A stretch of DNA of 64,000 nt from Sphingomonas vulcanisoli (GTDB taxonomy: Bacteria > Pseudomonadota > Alphaproteobacteria > Sphingomonadales > Sphingomonadaceae): positions 739,258-803,257 of the forward strand of contig NZ_JAAOZC010000001.1 of NCBI RefSeq assembly GCF_011761305.1, read 5' to 3'. A model generated the notes under the pieces. The model saw only the letters and a list, made by a program, of their open reading frames with translations. It did no database searches and was not told the origin of the DNA. The translations under genes and the position numbers were made by a program. Positions 33,589 through 40,968 of the stretch are shown one piece after another. Position 1 is the stretch's first letter. Every line of letters begins with the position of its first letter.

Positions 33589-34521
33589 TTATGCTCTCGG
33601 GTGGGCGTTCCGATAGACGTCGAGCAGGTGTGCGGCATCGACGCCTGTGTACACTTGCGTCGAGGAGAGGCTGGCGTGGCCGAGCAGTTCCTGCAGCGCG
33701 CGCAGGTCCGCGCCACGCCCCAACAGATGCGTCGCAAAACTGTGGCGGAGCGCGTGCGGCGTCGTCCGATCGGGCAGCGAGAGACGGGCGCGGGCGGCGC
33801 GAACGGCGCGGCGGATGATGTCGGGCGCCAACGGCCCGCCCTTGGCGCCCCGGAACAGCGGCACATCGCGCGCGGTCGCCCACGGGCAGGTGGCGACATA
33901 GGCCTCGATCGCCGCGCGCACCTGCGGCAGCAGCGGCACGACCCGCGTCTTGGCGCGCTTGCCTGTGACGATCAGCGTTTCGCCCAGCGGCAGCGCCGCG
34001 CCGGTCAGCGCCACCGCTTCACCGATGCGCAGCCCGGCGCCGTAGAGCAGCAACAGCACGGCTTTGTCGCGCAGGCCGATCCAGGGTTTGGCGGCCTCTT
34101 CCTCGGCATCGTCGGCGATAGCGATGGCGTCATCGGGGGAGACCGGGCGCGGCGCCCCCCGCTTGACGCGCGGCCCGCGCAGGCGCGGCGCGCCCTCCCC
34201 GCCGCTTTTCTCTCCCACAAAAGCGAGGAAGCCGCGCAACGCAGAAAGCTCGCGCGCGGCGGAAGCATTGCCGATCCCCTCCTCGCGCCGCGTGGCGAGA
34301 AAGGCGCGCATCTCGGCAGCGTCAACGGCGGTAAGTGCCTTGCCGTCGATCGCGTCGGCGCGATGTTGGCCGAGAAAGCCGATCAGCCGCCGCGCGGTTG
34401 CCGCATAGGCTCGAATTGTATGTTCGGAGCGGCGGCGATCGCGGCGGAGGTGCGCCTCCCATTCGGCGGAAAGCGCCAAGGCGGGATGCGTGTCGAGGTT
34501 CAGGCTTCCAGAAGCGGCCAC
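33589..34521 (-). CDS. xerC: Tyrosine recombinase XerC
   Basis: Resolves chromosome dimers at dif with XerD. 310 aa from a GTG overlapping the DUF484 stop. N-terminal SAM-like core-binding domain (EHTIRAYAATARRLIGFLG), then catalytic domain with Arg in GAGLRIGEAVAL, Lys in GKRAKTRVVPLL, HALRHSFATHLL, GHASLSSTQVYT (final Tyr). A longer frame upstream overlaps DUF484 fully and is not credible. Placement after DUF484 supports XerC over a phage integrase. Confidence 0.93.
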   Translation of the reverse strand: MAASGSLNLDTHPALALSAEWEAHLRRDRRRSEHTIRAYAATARRLIGFLGQHRADAIDGKALTAVDAAEMRAFLATRREEGIGNASAARELSALRGFLAFVGEKSGGEGAPRLRGPRVKRGAPRPVSPDDAIAIADDAEEEAAKPWIGLRDKAVLLLLYGAGLRIGEAVALTGAALPLGETLIVTGKRAKTRVVPLLPQVRAAIEAYVATCPWATARDVPLFRGAKGGPLAPDIIRRAVRAARARLSLPDRTTPHALRHSFATHLLGRGADLRALQELLGHASLSSTQVYTGVDAAHLLDVYRNAHPRA

Positions 34522-35024
34522 CGCGCGAGCATAGCCGAGGCGGCGCGCCCGAGGAAGCGCAGCAGCCGCGTCGCCGTCAAGGTCTCTTCGGCAATCGCGC
34601 CGCGATCGCCGAGCACCAGCAGCCCGCTGCCACCCGGTGCGGACAGACAGATCAGCGCTTCCGAGCGGATCGCGCCCGCCTGCGCCCCGAACAACGGGTG
34701 TCCGCGATCGACGGTGCGGAGGGAGACTTCCTCGGGTCGATCGGCCATCCGCGCAATCAGCTTCGCCTCGATCGACCGCTGCGCACCGCCCGCTGCGACG
34801 ATCGCCCGGCCATGCCGCGCCCAGCCGAAAACGACCTGATCGACCGCCAACAGCCACGGCCAATCGCGCGTCACTATCGCCGCAAACTCTCCCGGTGTTT
34901 CGGCCGGCAAGGCCGCCAGCACCGCGTCATGGATCGAAGACGCCGCCTCGCTATGCCCGCGCGCGAAGGCGAGCAGATCGGCATCGAAAGCCGGAACGGC
35001 GGGGCGCGGGTCGCTACTCAGCAT
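34500..35024 (-). CDS. DUF484 family protein
   Basis: 174 aa from MLSSDPRPAVPAFDAD. A GAF-like fold is typical of DUF484; motifs are LLAFARGHSEAASSIHDAV, the loop LRTVDRGHPLFGAQ and the end GSGLLVLGDRG...FLGRAASAMLARW. Very often encoded immediately before xerC, as here (22-nt overlap). Function unknown. An upstream in-frame GTG would add 16 hydrophobic residues and is less likely. Confidence 0.88.
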   Translation of the reverse strand: MLSSDPRPAVPAFDADLLAFARGHSEAASSIHDAVLAALPAETPGEFAAIVTRDWPWLLAVDQVVFGWARHGRAIVAAGGAQRSIEAKLIARMADRPEEVSLRTVDRGHPLFGAQAGAIRSEALICLSAPGGSGLLVLGDRGAIAEETLTATRLLRFLGRAASAMLARWPLLEA

Positions 35025-35113
35025 GATCGCCAGGATAAAGAATGGCAGGTTAAGGAAGGCTTCCCGCGCCACGCATTCGCGCTATCGTTCCCCAAACATC
35101 ACAAGGGGTCTGC

Positions 35114-35893
35114 ATGCGCCGCTTCGCCTTTCCGCTTATCGCCCTCGCCATCGGCACAGCGGCGCTGTCCCAGCACCAGACGCCTGCGGGCTATCTCGCA
35201 CCGGGCAGCGTCGATCTTACGAAGGTGCTCGCGCCCGCGCCCGTTGAGGGCGACATACGCTACGAGACGGACCGCAAGGTCTTCCGTGCGATGAAGGCGA
35301 TGGTCGGCTCCCCGCGCTGGCAGGCTGCTACCGCCGACGTCAAATATGACACGCGCAGTATGATGAAGGATTTCAGCTGCGCGACCGGCATCGACTTGAC
35401 GCCCGAGGCGACGCCGCTCCTCTACCGACTGCTCGGCATGGCATCGGTTGACACCGGCCGCGCCAACGGCACCGCCAAGGACACTTGGAAGCGCCTGCGC
35501 CCGCTCTGGATCGACGATGGCGTAACGTGCGAAAGCAAGGAATCGCTCGGCAAGAGCTATGATTATCCCTCGGGCCACACAACCAAAGGCTGGACCCTCG
35601 GCCTGATCCTCGCCGGGCTGGTGCCGGGCCGCGCAACCCCGATCCTCACCCGCGCCCGCGCCTATGGCGAAAGCCGCATCGTCTGCCGGGTCCATAATAT
35701 GAGCGCGGTCGAGGCGGGCCGCATCGGCGCCAGCGCGGTGATGGATGCGGTGGAGCAAACACCGGCGTATCAGGCGGACTTTGCGGCAGCCAAGGTGGAA
35801 TTGGCGCATGCCAAGCCGGTGGCGGACAGTGGGACATGCGCTGCGGAAGCGGCGCTGCTGGGGCCCTCGGTGCTGGCCGGTCTCAAAGAGTAG
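35114..35893 (+). CDS. PAP2-family (class A-type) acid phosphatase, secreted
   Basis: 259 aa with a signal peptide (to about ALSQ, residue 20). The signature K-x6-RP appears as KRLRP, then PSGH, then SRIVCRVHNMSAVEAG. In the usual SRx5Hx3D block the final Asp is Ala here (HNMSA), so the residue that normally orients the catalytic His is absent. The nucleophile His is present, so activity is possible but uncertain. Predicted periplasmic phosphomonoesterase. Confidence 0.85.
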   Translation: MRRFAFPLIALAIGTAALSQHQTPAGYLAPGSVDLTKVLAPAPVEGDIRYETDRKVFRAMKAMVGSPRWQAATADVKYDTRSMMKDFSCATGIDLTPEATPLLYRLLGMASVDTGRANGTAKDTWKRLRPLWIDDGVTCESKESLGKSYDYPSGHTTKGWTLGLILAGLVPGRATPILTRARAYGESRIVCRVHNMSAVEAGRIGASAVMDAVEQTPAYQADFAAAKVELAHAKPVADSGTCAAEAALLGPSVLAGLKE

Positions 35894-35901
35894 CAACCAA
35901 A

Positions 35902-36010
35902 GCCCCTCCCCTTCAGCGGAGGGGTTGGGGTGGGGCCTATCCACCTGCACCGTTACGCACCATCTTCCCCGACGCCCCCACCCCCGTCCCCTCCCCTGAA
36001 GGGGAGGGGT
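35902..36010. repeat. Palindromic element, CCCCTCCCCTTCAGCGGAGGGG family
   Basis: CCCCTCCCCTTCAGCGGAGGGGTTGGGGTGGGG and CCCCCACCCCCGTCCCCTCCCCTGAAGGGGAGGGG. Between the phosphatase gene and purA. The element inside glyS at 27451-27566 is related. Confidence 0.8.
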
Positions 36011-36081
36011 GATAAGCTGTGGACCCGCCGCCCCCTGCCCTCTATGCGCGCCCCGTCTCCAAAATTTCGGGAAGCTACGAA

Positions 36082-37368
36082 TTGGCAAACGTCACGGTCA
36101 TCGGCGCGCAATGGGGCGATGAAGGCAAGGGCAAGATCGTCGATTGGCTGGCGAGCCGCGCCGATGTCGTCGTCCGCTTTCAGGGCGGGCATAACGCCGG
36201 CCATACGCTCGTCGTCGGCAACCAGGTCTATAAGCTGAGCCTGCTGCCCTCGGGCATCGTGCGCGGCACGCTGTCGGTGATCGGCAACGGCGTCGTGCTC
36301 GACCCCTGGCACTTCCGCGACGAGGTGGCGAAGCTGGAGGCGCAGGGCGTCAAGATCAGCCCGGAAACCCTGCAGATCGCCGAGACCTGCCCGCTGATCC
36401 TTCCCTTCCACCGCGATCTCGACGGCCTGCGCGAGGATGCCAGCGCTTTCAAGATCGGCACCACGCGGCGCGGCATCGGCCCGGCCTATGAGGATAAGGT
36501 CGGCCGCCGCGCGATCCGCGTCTGCGATCTGGCGCACCTCGACGATCTCGGCCCCCAGCTCGATCGACTCTGCGCGCACCATGATGCGCTGCGGGCAGGC
36601 TTCGGTATCGCCCCCGTCGATCGCGAAGGCTTGATGGACGAGCTGCGCGACATCGCCGGTTTCGTCCTGCCCTACGCCAAGCCGGTGTGGGTAACGCTCA
36701 ACCAGGCCAAGGAACGCGGCGACCGCATCCTGTTCGAAGGCGCGCAGGGCACCTTGCTCGATGTCGATCACGGCACCTATCCCTTCGTCACCTCCTCCAA
36801 CACGGTGGCGGGCACGGCGGCGAGCGGCTCCGGCCTCGGCCCGTCCGCACCGGGTTTCGTGCTCGGCATCGTCAAGGCCTACACCACCCGCGTCGGCGCC
36901 GGCCCCTTCCCCACCGAGCAGGAGAACGACATCGGCGAACGGCTTGGGGTCCGCGGGCATGAATTCGGCACCGTCACCGGGCGCAAACGCCGCTGCGGCT
37001 GGTTCGATGCCGTGCTGGTCCGGCAGGCGGTGGCGGTCTCGGGCCTCACCGGTATCGCGCTGACCAAACTCGACGTGCTCGACGGCTTCGACGAGTTGAA
37101 GATCTGCATCGGCTACACGCTCGGCGATCAACGCTTCGATTATCTGCCGCCCCATGCGCGCGATCAGGAGGCGGTAAGGCCGATCTACGAGACGATCGAC
37201 GGATGGTCGGAATCGACGCAGGGCGCGCGCAGCTGGGCCGATCTGCCCGCGCAGGCTATCAAATATGTCCGCCGCATCGAGGAACTGATCGGCTGCCCGG
37301 TGGCGCTGGTCTCTACCAGCCCGGAGCGCGAGGACACCATTCTCGTGCGGGATCCCTTCCGCGACTGA
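36082..37368 (+). CDS. purA: Adenylosuccinate synthetase
   Basis: GTP-dependent conversion of IMP and aspartate to adenylosuccinate. 428 aa from a TTG start (read [18 protein letters not shown]), preceded by GGGAAG; no in-frame ATG lies nearby. Motifs: [11 protein letters not shown] with catalytic Asp, [62 protein letters not shown]. Length close to the usual ~430. Confidence 0.97.
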   Translation: MANVTVIGAQWGDEGKGKIVDWLASRADVVVRFQGGHNAGHTLVVGNQVYKLSLLPSGIVRGTLSVIGNGVVLDPWHFRDEVAKLEAQGVKISPETLQIAETCPLILPFHRDLDGLREDASAFKIGTTRRGIGPAYEDKVGRRAIRVCDLAHLDDLGPQLDRLCAHHDALRAGFGIAPVDREGLMDELRDIAGFVLPYAKPVWVTLNQAKERGDRILFEGAQGTLLDVDHGTYPFVTSSNTVAGTAASGSGLGPSAPGFVLGIVKAYTTRVGAGPFPTEQENDIGERLGVRGHEFGTVTGRKRRCGWFDAVLVRQAVAVSGLTGIALTKLDVLDGFDELKICIGYTLGDQRFDYLPPHARDQEAVRPIYETIDGWSESTQGARSWADLPAQAIKYVRRIEELIGCPVALVSTSPEREDTILVRDPFRD

Positions 37369-37442
37369 CCTATCGTTACAAGACCGTTGCAATTCCGGAT
37401 AAGGCACCATAGCCTCGCTGCATTGCAGCAAAGGGGGCCGTG

Positions 37443-38684
37443 ATGGGGCGTGGTAATCTTGCACGAAGGGAGATGCTTCGTGGCGGCCTCGCGCTCGGCG
37501 GCGCTTTGGGGCTTCAGGCTTGCGCACCGACCGCGACGAAGGTCGCCAGCGCCTCATCCCGCTTCGGGCGCCCGCCGCTGGTGCCGATGCGGCTGACGCC
37601 CGATCAGATCGTCGATATCAAATGCTGTATCCGCCCGTTCCGCGCCGCCGGGCCTAATCTTTCCACCGAGCAGATCGGCGATACTTTGGTGGTCCACAAT
37701 TACGGGCACGGCGGCAGCGGCTGGTCGCTCTCGTGGGGGTCGGGCGAAGTCGCCGTGACCAAGGCGATGTCCGTACTGCCGAAGGAAATCGCGGTGGTCG
37801 GCTGCGGCATCATCGGGCTCACCGCCGCGGTGATGGCGCAGCGCGCGGGCCTCAAGGTGACGATCTACGCGCGCGAGACGATCCAGCGGACACGCTCCTT
37901 CCGCGCCAGCGGCTCCTACACGCCCGATAGCCGCGTCTGCCTGGCCGAGCCCGCGGGGCCCGGTTTCGGCGATCTATGGGAGCAGATGGCGCGTTTCTCG
38001 TGGAAGAGCTTCCGCACGATGCTGGGCGTCGCGGGGGATCCGGTCGTCTTCCACGATTCCTATGGTCTGTCCGATACGCCACCCCATCGCACCGAGCATC
38101 CCGCCGATCCCGCAATCACCGCCAGCTACGCGACCACGGGGCGCCCGCAGCAGCAGAGTGAGTTCGGCCATTATAGCGATCGGCTCAAGGATATCGTGCC
38201 GGGCAATATTCCGCTGTCGGCCGAGGAGAATCCGTTCGCCGCACCCTATGCGACGCGGACCAGCCAGATGCATTTTAACTTCGCCAGCTACGGCCAGATC
38301 CTGCTTGCCGAATTCTTCGCGCGCGGTGGCCGCTTCGAACAGCGCGACTTCCACGCGCCCGCCGAACTGGCCGGGCTCAAGGAGAAAGTGGTGATCCACT
38401 CGACCGGCTATGCGGCGCGCGATCTCTGGCAGGATAAGACGATGATCCCCGTCCGCGGCCAGACCGGCTGGCTCGCGCCCCAACCGGACGCGGCCTACTC
38501 AATCCACTATAAGAACGGCCTTGCGATGTCGAAATCCGATGGCGTGTGCATCATGAATTTTGATACGGCGCTCGGCGAAATGCAGGGGGTGGGCAACAGC
38601 CTCGAAATTCCCGACCGGACCGAGACGGAGGCTGCGCTGGCCGCATTGGCGCCGCTATTCGCTTCTCCGGCAGCGAGGGCCTGA
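37443..38684 (+). CDS. Tat-exported D-amino-acid-oxidase-like flavoprotein with permuted motif order
   Basis: 413 aa. The N-terminus is a Tat-type signal (ARREMLRGGLALGGALGLQAC; Cys27 in a weak lipobox). Next comes what in DAAO is the C-terminal active-site segment: IRPFRAAGPNLSTE, then HNYGHGGSGWSLSWGSG (85-101). Only after that follows the Rossmann FAD motif VVGCGIIGLTAA (119-130), ending at the PVRGQTGWL strand and a C-terminal helix. In classical DAAO these blocks occur in the opposite order, so this looks like a circular permutation. A cytochrome c gene starts 2 nt after its stop. Likely oxidises a D-amino acid or similar amine in the periplasm. Confidence 0.8.
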   Translation: MGRGNLARREMLRGGLALGGALGLQACAPTATKVASASSRFGRPPLVPMRLTPDQIVDIKCCIRPFRAAGPNLSTEQIGDTLVVHNYGHGGSGWSLSWGSGEVAVTKAMSVLPKEIAVVGCGIIGLTAAVMAQRAGLKVTIYARETIQRTRSFRASGSYTPDSRVCLAEPAGPGFGDLWEQMARFSWKSFRTMLGVAGDPVVFHDSYGLSDTPPHRTEHPADPAITASYATTGRPQQQSEFGHYSDRLKDIVPGNIPLSAEENPFAAPYATRTSQMHFNFASYGQILLAEFFARGGRFEQRDFHAPAELAGLKEKVVIHSTGYAARDLWQDKTMIPVRGQTGWLAPQPDAAYSIHYKNGLAMSKSDGVCIMNFDTALGEMQGVGNSLEIPDRTETEAALAALAPLFASPAARA

Positions 38685-38686
38685 TC

Positions 38687-39103
38687 ATGCGCGCACCGCT
38701 CGTCATCACGATCGCTCTGATCGCGCTCGCTGCGCCCACTATGACGCGCGCGGATACGACGACGCAGGGCGTCTACACCGACGACCAGGCTGCCGAAGGC
38801 GCGAAGCTCTACGCCGGCCAATGCGCGATGTGTCACGGCAAGCGTCTGGAAGGCACGCTCGAAAATCCGGCGCTGAGCGGCGGGCGGTTCCTCGGCAACT
38901 GGAGCCACGGTTCGGTCGCCGCGCTGGCGGACTATATCCATCGCGCCATGCCGCAAATGGCGCCCGGCACGCTGACGCCCGAGAATAGCGCCAGGGTCGT
39001 CGCCTACCTTCTGCAGCAAAACGGCATGCCCGCCGGAAAGGCCGCCCTGCCCAGCGATCCGGCTGCGCTGGCAAAGATCCCGATCGGGCCGATCAAGCCT
39101 TAG
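38687..39103 (+). CDS. Periplasmic cytochrome c, class I type
   Basis: 138 aa with a signal peptide (MRAPLVITIALIALAAPTMTRAD). One haem-c site CAMCH (C46, C49, H50) and a probable axial Met in HRAMPQMAPG. Two nt after the flavoprotein gene, so translation is probably coupled and the cytochrome is a plausible electron acceptor. Its 3' end overlaps the convergent phhA by 11 nt. Confidence 0.9.
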   Translation: MRAPLVITIALIALAAPTMTRADTTTQGVYTDDQAAEGAKLYAGQCAMCHGKRLEGTLENPALSGGRFLGNWSHGSVAALADYIHRAMPQMAPGTLTPENSARVVAYLLQQNGMPAGKAALPSDPAALAKIPIGPIKP

Positions 39104-39956
39104 CGAGGCTTCGGGCATAATCCTGCGTGCCGCGCGTGATCACCGCGTCGTCGGGAAGGATATCGGTGATCGCCAAATCGGGCGCCTCCGCCAACCGCGC
39201 ATAAAGCGGCGCGAAATCGGTCTCCTGCGTCTGGCGGAGCAATTTTTCGAAGCTGTCGACCACGAAATAGGTCTGCTGATAATCGTCGATCCGATAGGGC
39301 GTGCGCATCACGCGCTCCAGATCGAAACCGATTCGATTGGGGCTGGGATCGTCGAGCGCGAACAGGCTCTCGCCACGCGAAGAGACGATACCCGCGCCGT
39401 AGAGCCGCAGACCGTCGGCAGTCTTCAACAGCCCGAATTCGACCGTGTACCAATAAAGCCGCGCCAGCTTGTCCAGCGCACCGAAATCTAAACTTCGCAG
39501 CCCGCCCTGGCCATAGGCTTGGATATAATCGGCGAAGACCGGGTGCGCGAGCATCGGGACATGGCCGAAGACATCGTGGAAGATATCCGGCTCTTCGAGA
39601 TAATCGAGCTGGTCAGGCTTGCGGATGAAGCGCCCCGCGACGAAGCGGCGATTGGCGAGATGATCGAAGAAGATCGCGTCCGGCACCAATCCCGGCACCG
39701 CCACCACCTGCCAGCCGGTCGCCGCGCCCAGCCGATCGTTGAGTTCCGCGAAATCGGGAATGCCGGGCTTGGAGAGGCGCAGGATATCGAGGCCGGCGAG
39801 AAATTCGGGCGCGACGCGGCCGGGGAGCAGCGCCGATTGCCGCGCGAACAACCGATCCCAGGTGGCATGGTCCTCGGCGGTGTAGCGCGCCCAATCCTGC
39901 GGAATGGTCCAATCCGGCGACGGCGGAAGGGTGGGTTCGGAGTCGGGCAGAGCCAT
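39093..39956 (-). CDS. phhA: Phenylalanine-4-hydroxylase
   Basis: Non-haem iron, pterin-dependent monooxygenase converting phenylalanine to tyrosine. 287 aa from MALPDSEPTLPPSP. Iron ligands are visible: H127 and H132 in FHDVFGHVPML and E173 in YWYTVEFGL. Other family blocks are LSKPGIPDF and FAVDSFEKL-like VVDSFEKLLRQ. A longer start adding 37 residues is open but unconserved. No pterin dehydratase gene (phhB) is next to it. Confidence 0.95.
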   Translation of the reverse strand: MALPDSEPTLPPSPDWTIPQDWARYTAEDHATWDRLFARQSALLPGRVAPEFLAGLDILRLSKPGIPDFAELNDRLGAATGWQVVAVPGLVPDAIFFDHLANRRFVAGRFIRKPDQLDYLEEPDIFHDVFGHVPMLAHPVFADYIQAYGQGGLRSLDFGALDKLARLYWYTVEFGLLKTADGLRLYGAGIVSSRGESLFALDDPSPNRIGFDLERVMRTPYRIDDYQQTYFVVDSFEKLLRQTQETDFAPLYARLAEAPDLAITDILPDDAVITRGTQDYARSLAKA

Positions 39957-40191
39957 GCGGCGGATATAGCGCAGATCGCCGAAATCGCCGCGCCATACGG
40001 CAAACTGCGTATGCTGCGCTGCCAAACAGGGCTTGCGCGACCTCGCCATTTCGGTTTTGTTACGCATTCACGACGGCCCATAGGCCGCGTTAACTCGCAG
40101 GGACGGAACCCGCGCCGAAATCAGTCGGCGGGCACGGGTGGTTGATGATGTCGCGATTTCGCGTTGCAATGCCGATCAAGACGGCTGCCGG

Positions 40192-40755
40192 ATGCCGGTT
40201 TTGGTGAGGTCTGTCCTGACCGTTCCCATCCTGCGCCCCGCCACGCGCGGCGAAATCGCGGCCCTTGAAGGCCTGATCCGTACCTCCGCGCGCGAACTTG
40301 GCCGCGGCTTCTACAGCGATGCCGAAACCGAAGCGGCGATCACCCATGTTTTCGGTGTCGACAGCGATCTCGTCGATGACGGCACCTATCTGATCGCCGA
40401 GGATGGCGCGGGGCGTCTGCTCGGCTGCGGCGGCTGGAGCCGGCGGCGCACCTTGTTCGGCGGCGATAATTTTGCCGGACGCGCATCGGGCCTGCTCGAT
40501 CCCGCCGAGGATGCCGCCCGCATACGCGCCTTTTTTGTGGCGCCGCAGGCGGCGCGGATGGGCATCGCCAGCCGCCTGCTGGCCGAATGCGAGACTCGCG
40601 CCGCCGCCGCCGGCTTCACGCGCATGGCGCTGATGGCGACGCTGCCCGGCGTGCCCTTCTACGCGGCGCGCGGATACGTCGCCGGCGGCGAGATCCTGCA
40701 GCCCTGCGGCGAGATTGCGTTGCGGTTCGTGCCCATGGAGAAAGCGTTACAATAA
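40192..40755 (+). CDS. GNAT family N-acetyltransferase
   Basis: 187 aa from MPVLVRSVLTVPILRPATRG (an in-frame GTG 18 codons upstream is also open). Motifs: IAEDGAGRLLGCGGWSRR, AFFVAPQAARMGIASRLLAECE (acetyl-CoA loop), and FYAARGYVAGGEI. Pattern resembles the small GNATs annotated as acetyltransferases of amines or amino acids; substrate unknown. Confidence 0.85.
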   Translation: MPVLVRSVLTVPILRPATRGEIAALEGLIRTSARELGRGFYSDAETEAAITHVFGVDSDLVDDGTYLIAEDGAGRLLGCGGWSRRRTLFGGDNFAGRASGLLDPAEDAARIRAFFVAPQAARMGIASRLLAECETRAAAAGFTRMALMATLPGVPFYAARGYVAGGEILQPCGEIALRFVPMEKALQ

Positions 40756-40968
40756 TATCACTAAAATCATCCATGTTCTCTGGAGGACGGGTAATCGTTG
40801 CTTATTGGTAAACAGCTTGAGAGATTAACCACGCAGATTTGATTCGAGACGCACAATATAATTCATGATAATTCCAGGTTTTTTGTTATCTTTTTGCTAT
40901 TTTGCTATCAACAATTAGAACTATAAGTCGGATGAGGATGTCCCCGAAGTTTTTATAGGGGTTAGTGT
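40756..40968. other. AT-rich leader upstream of the TonB receptor, no gene
   Basis: 213 nt much richer in A and T than the rest of the window, with runs such as TTTTTTGTTATCTTTTTGCTATTTTGC. This is the expected promoter region of the receptor at 40969. I could not place -35/-10 boxes with correct spacing, and no Fur-like site stands out. Confidence 0.4.

Noticed and set aside
37369..37442. Operator GCTGCATTGCAGC upstream of the flavoprotein
   Set aside because: A short palindrome near the start, but without a regulator nearby or repeats of it; likely chance.
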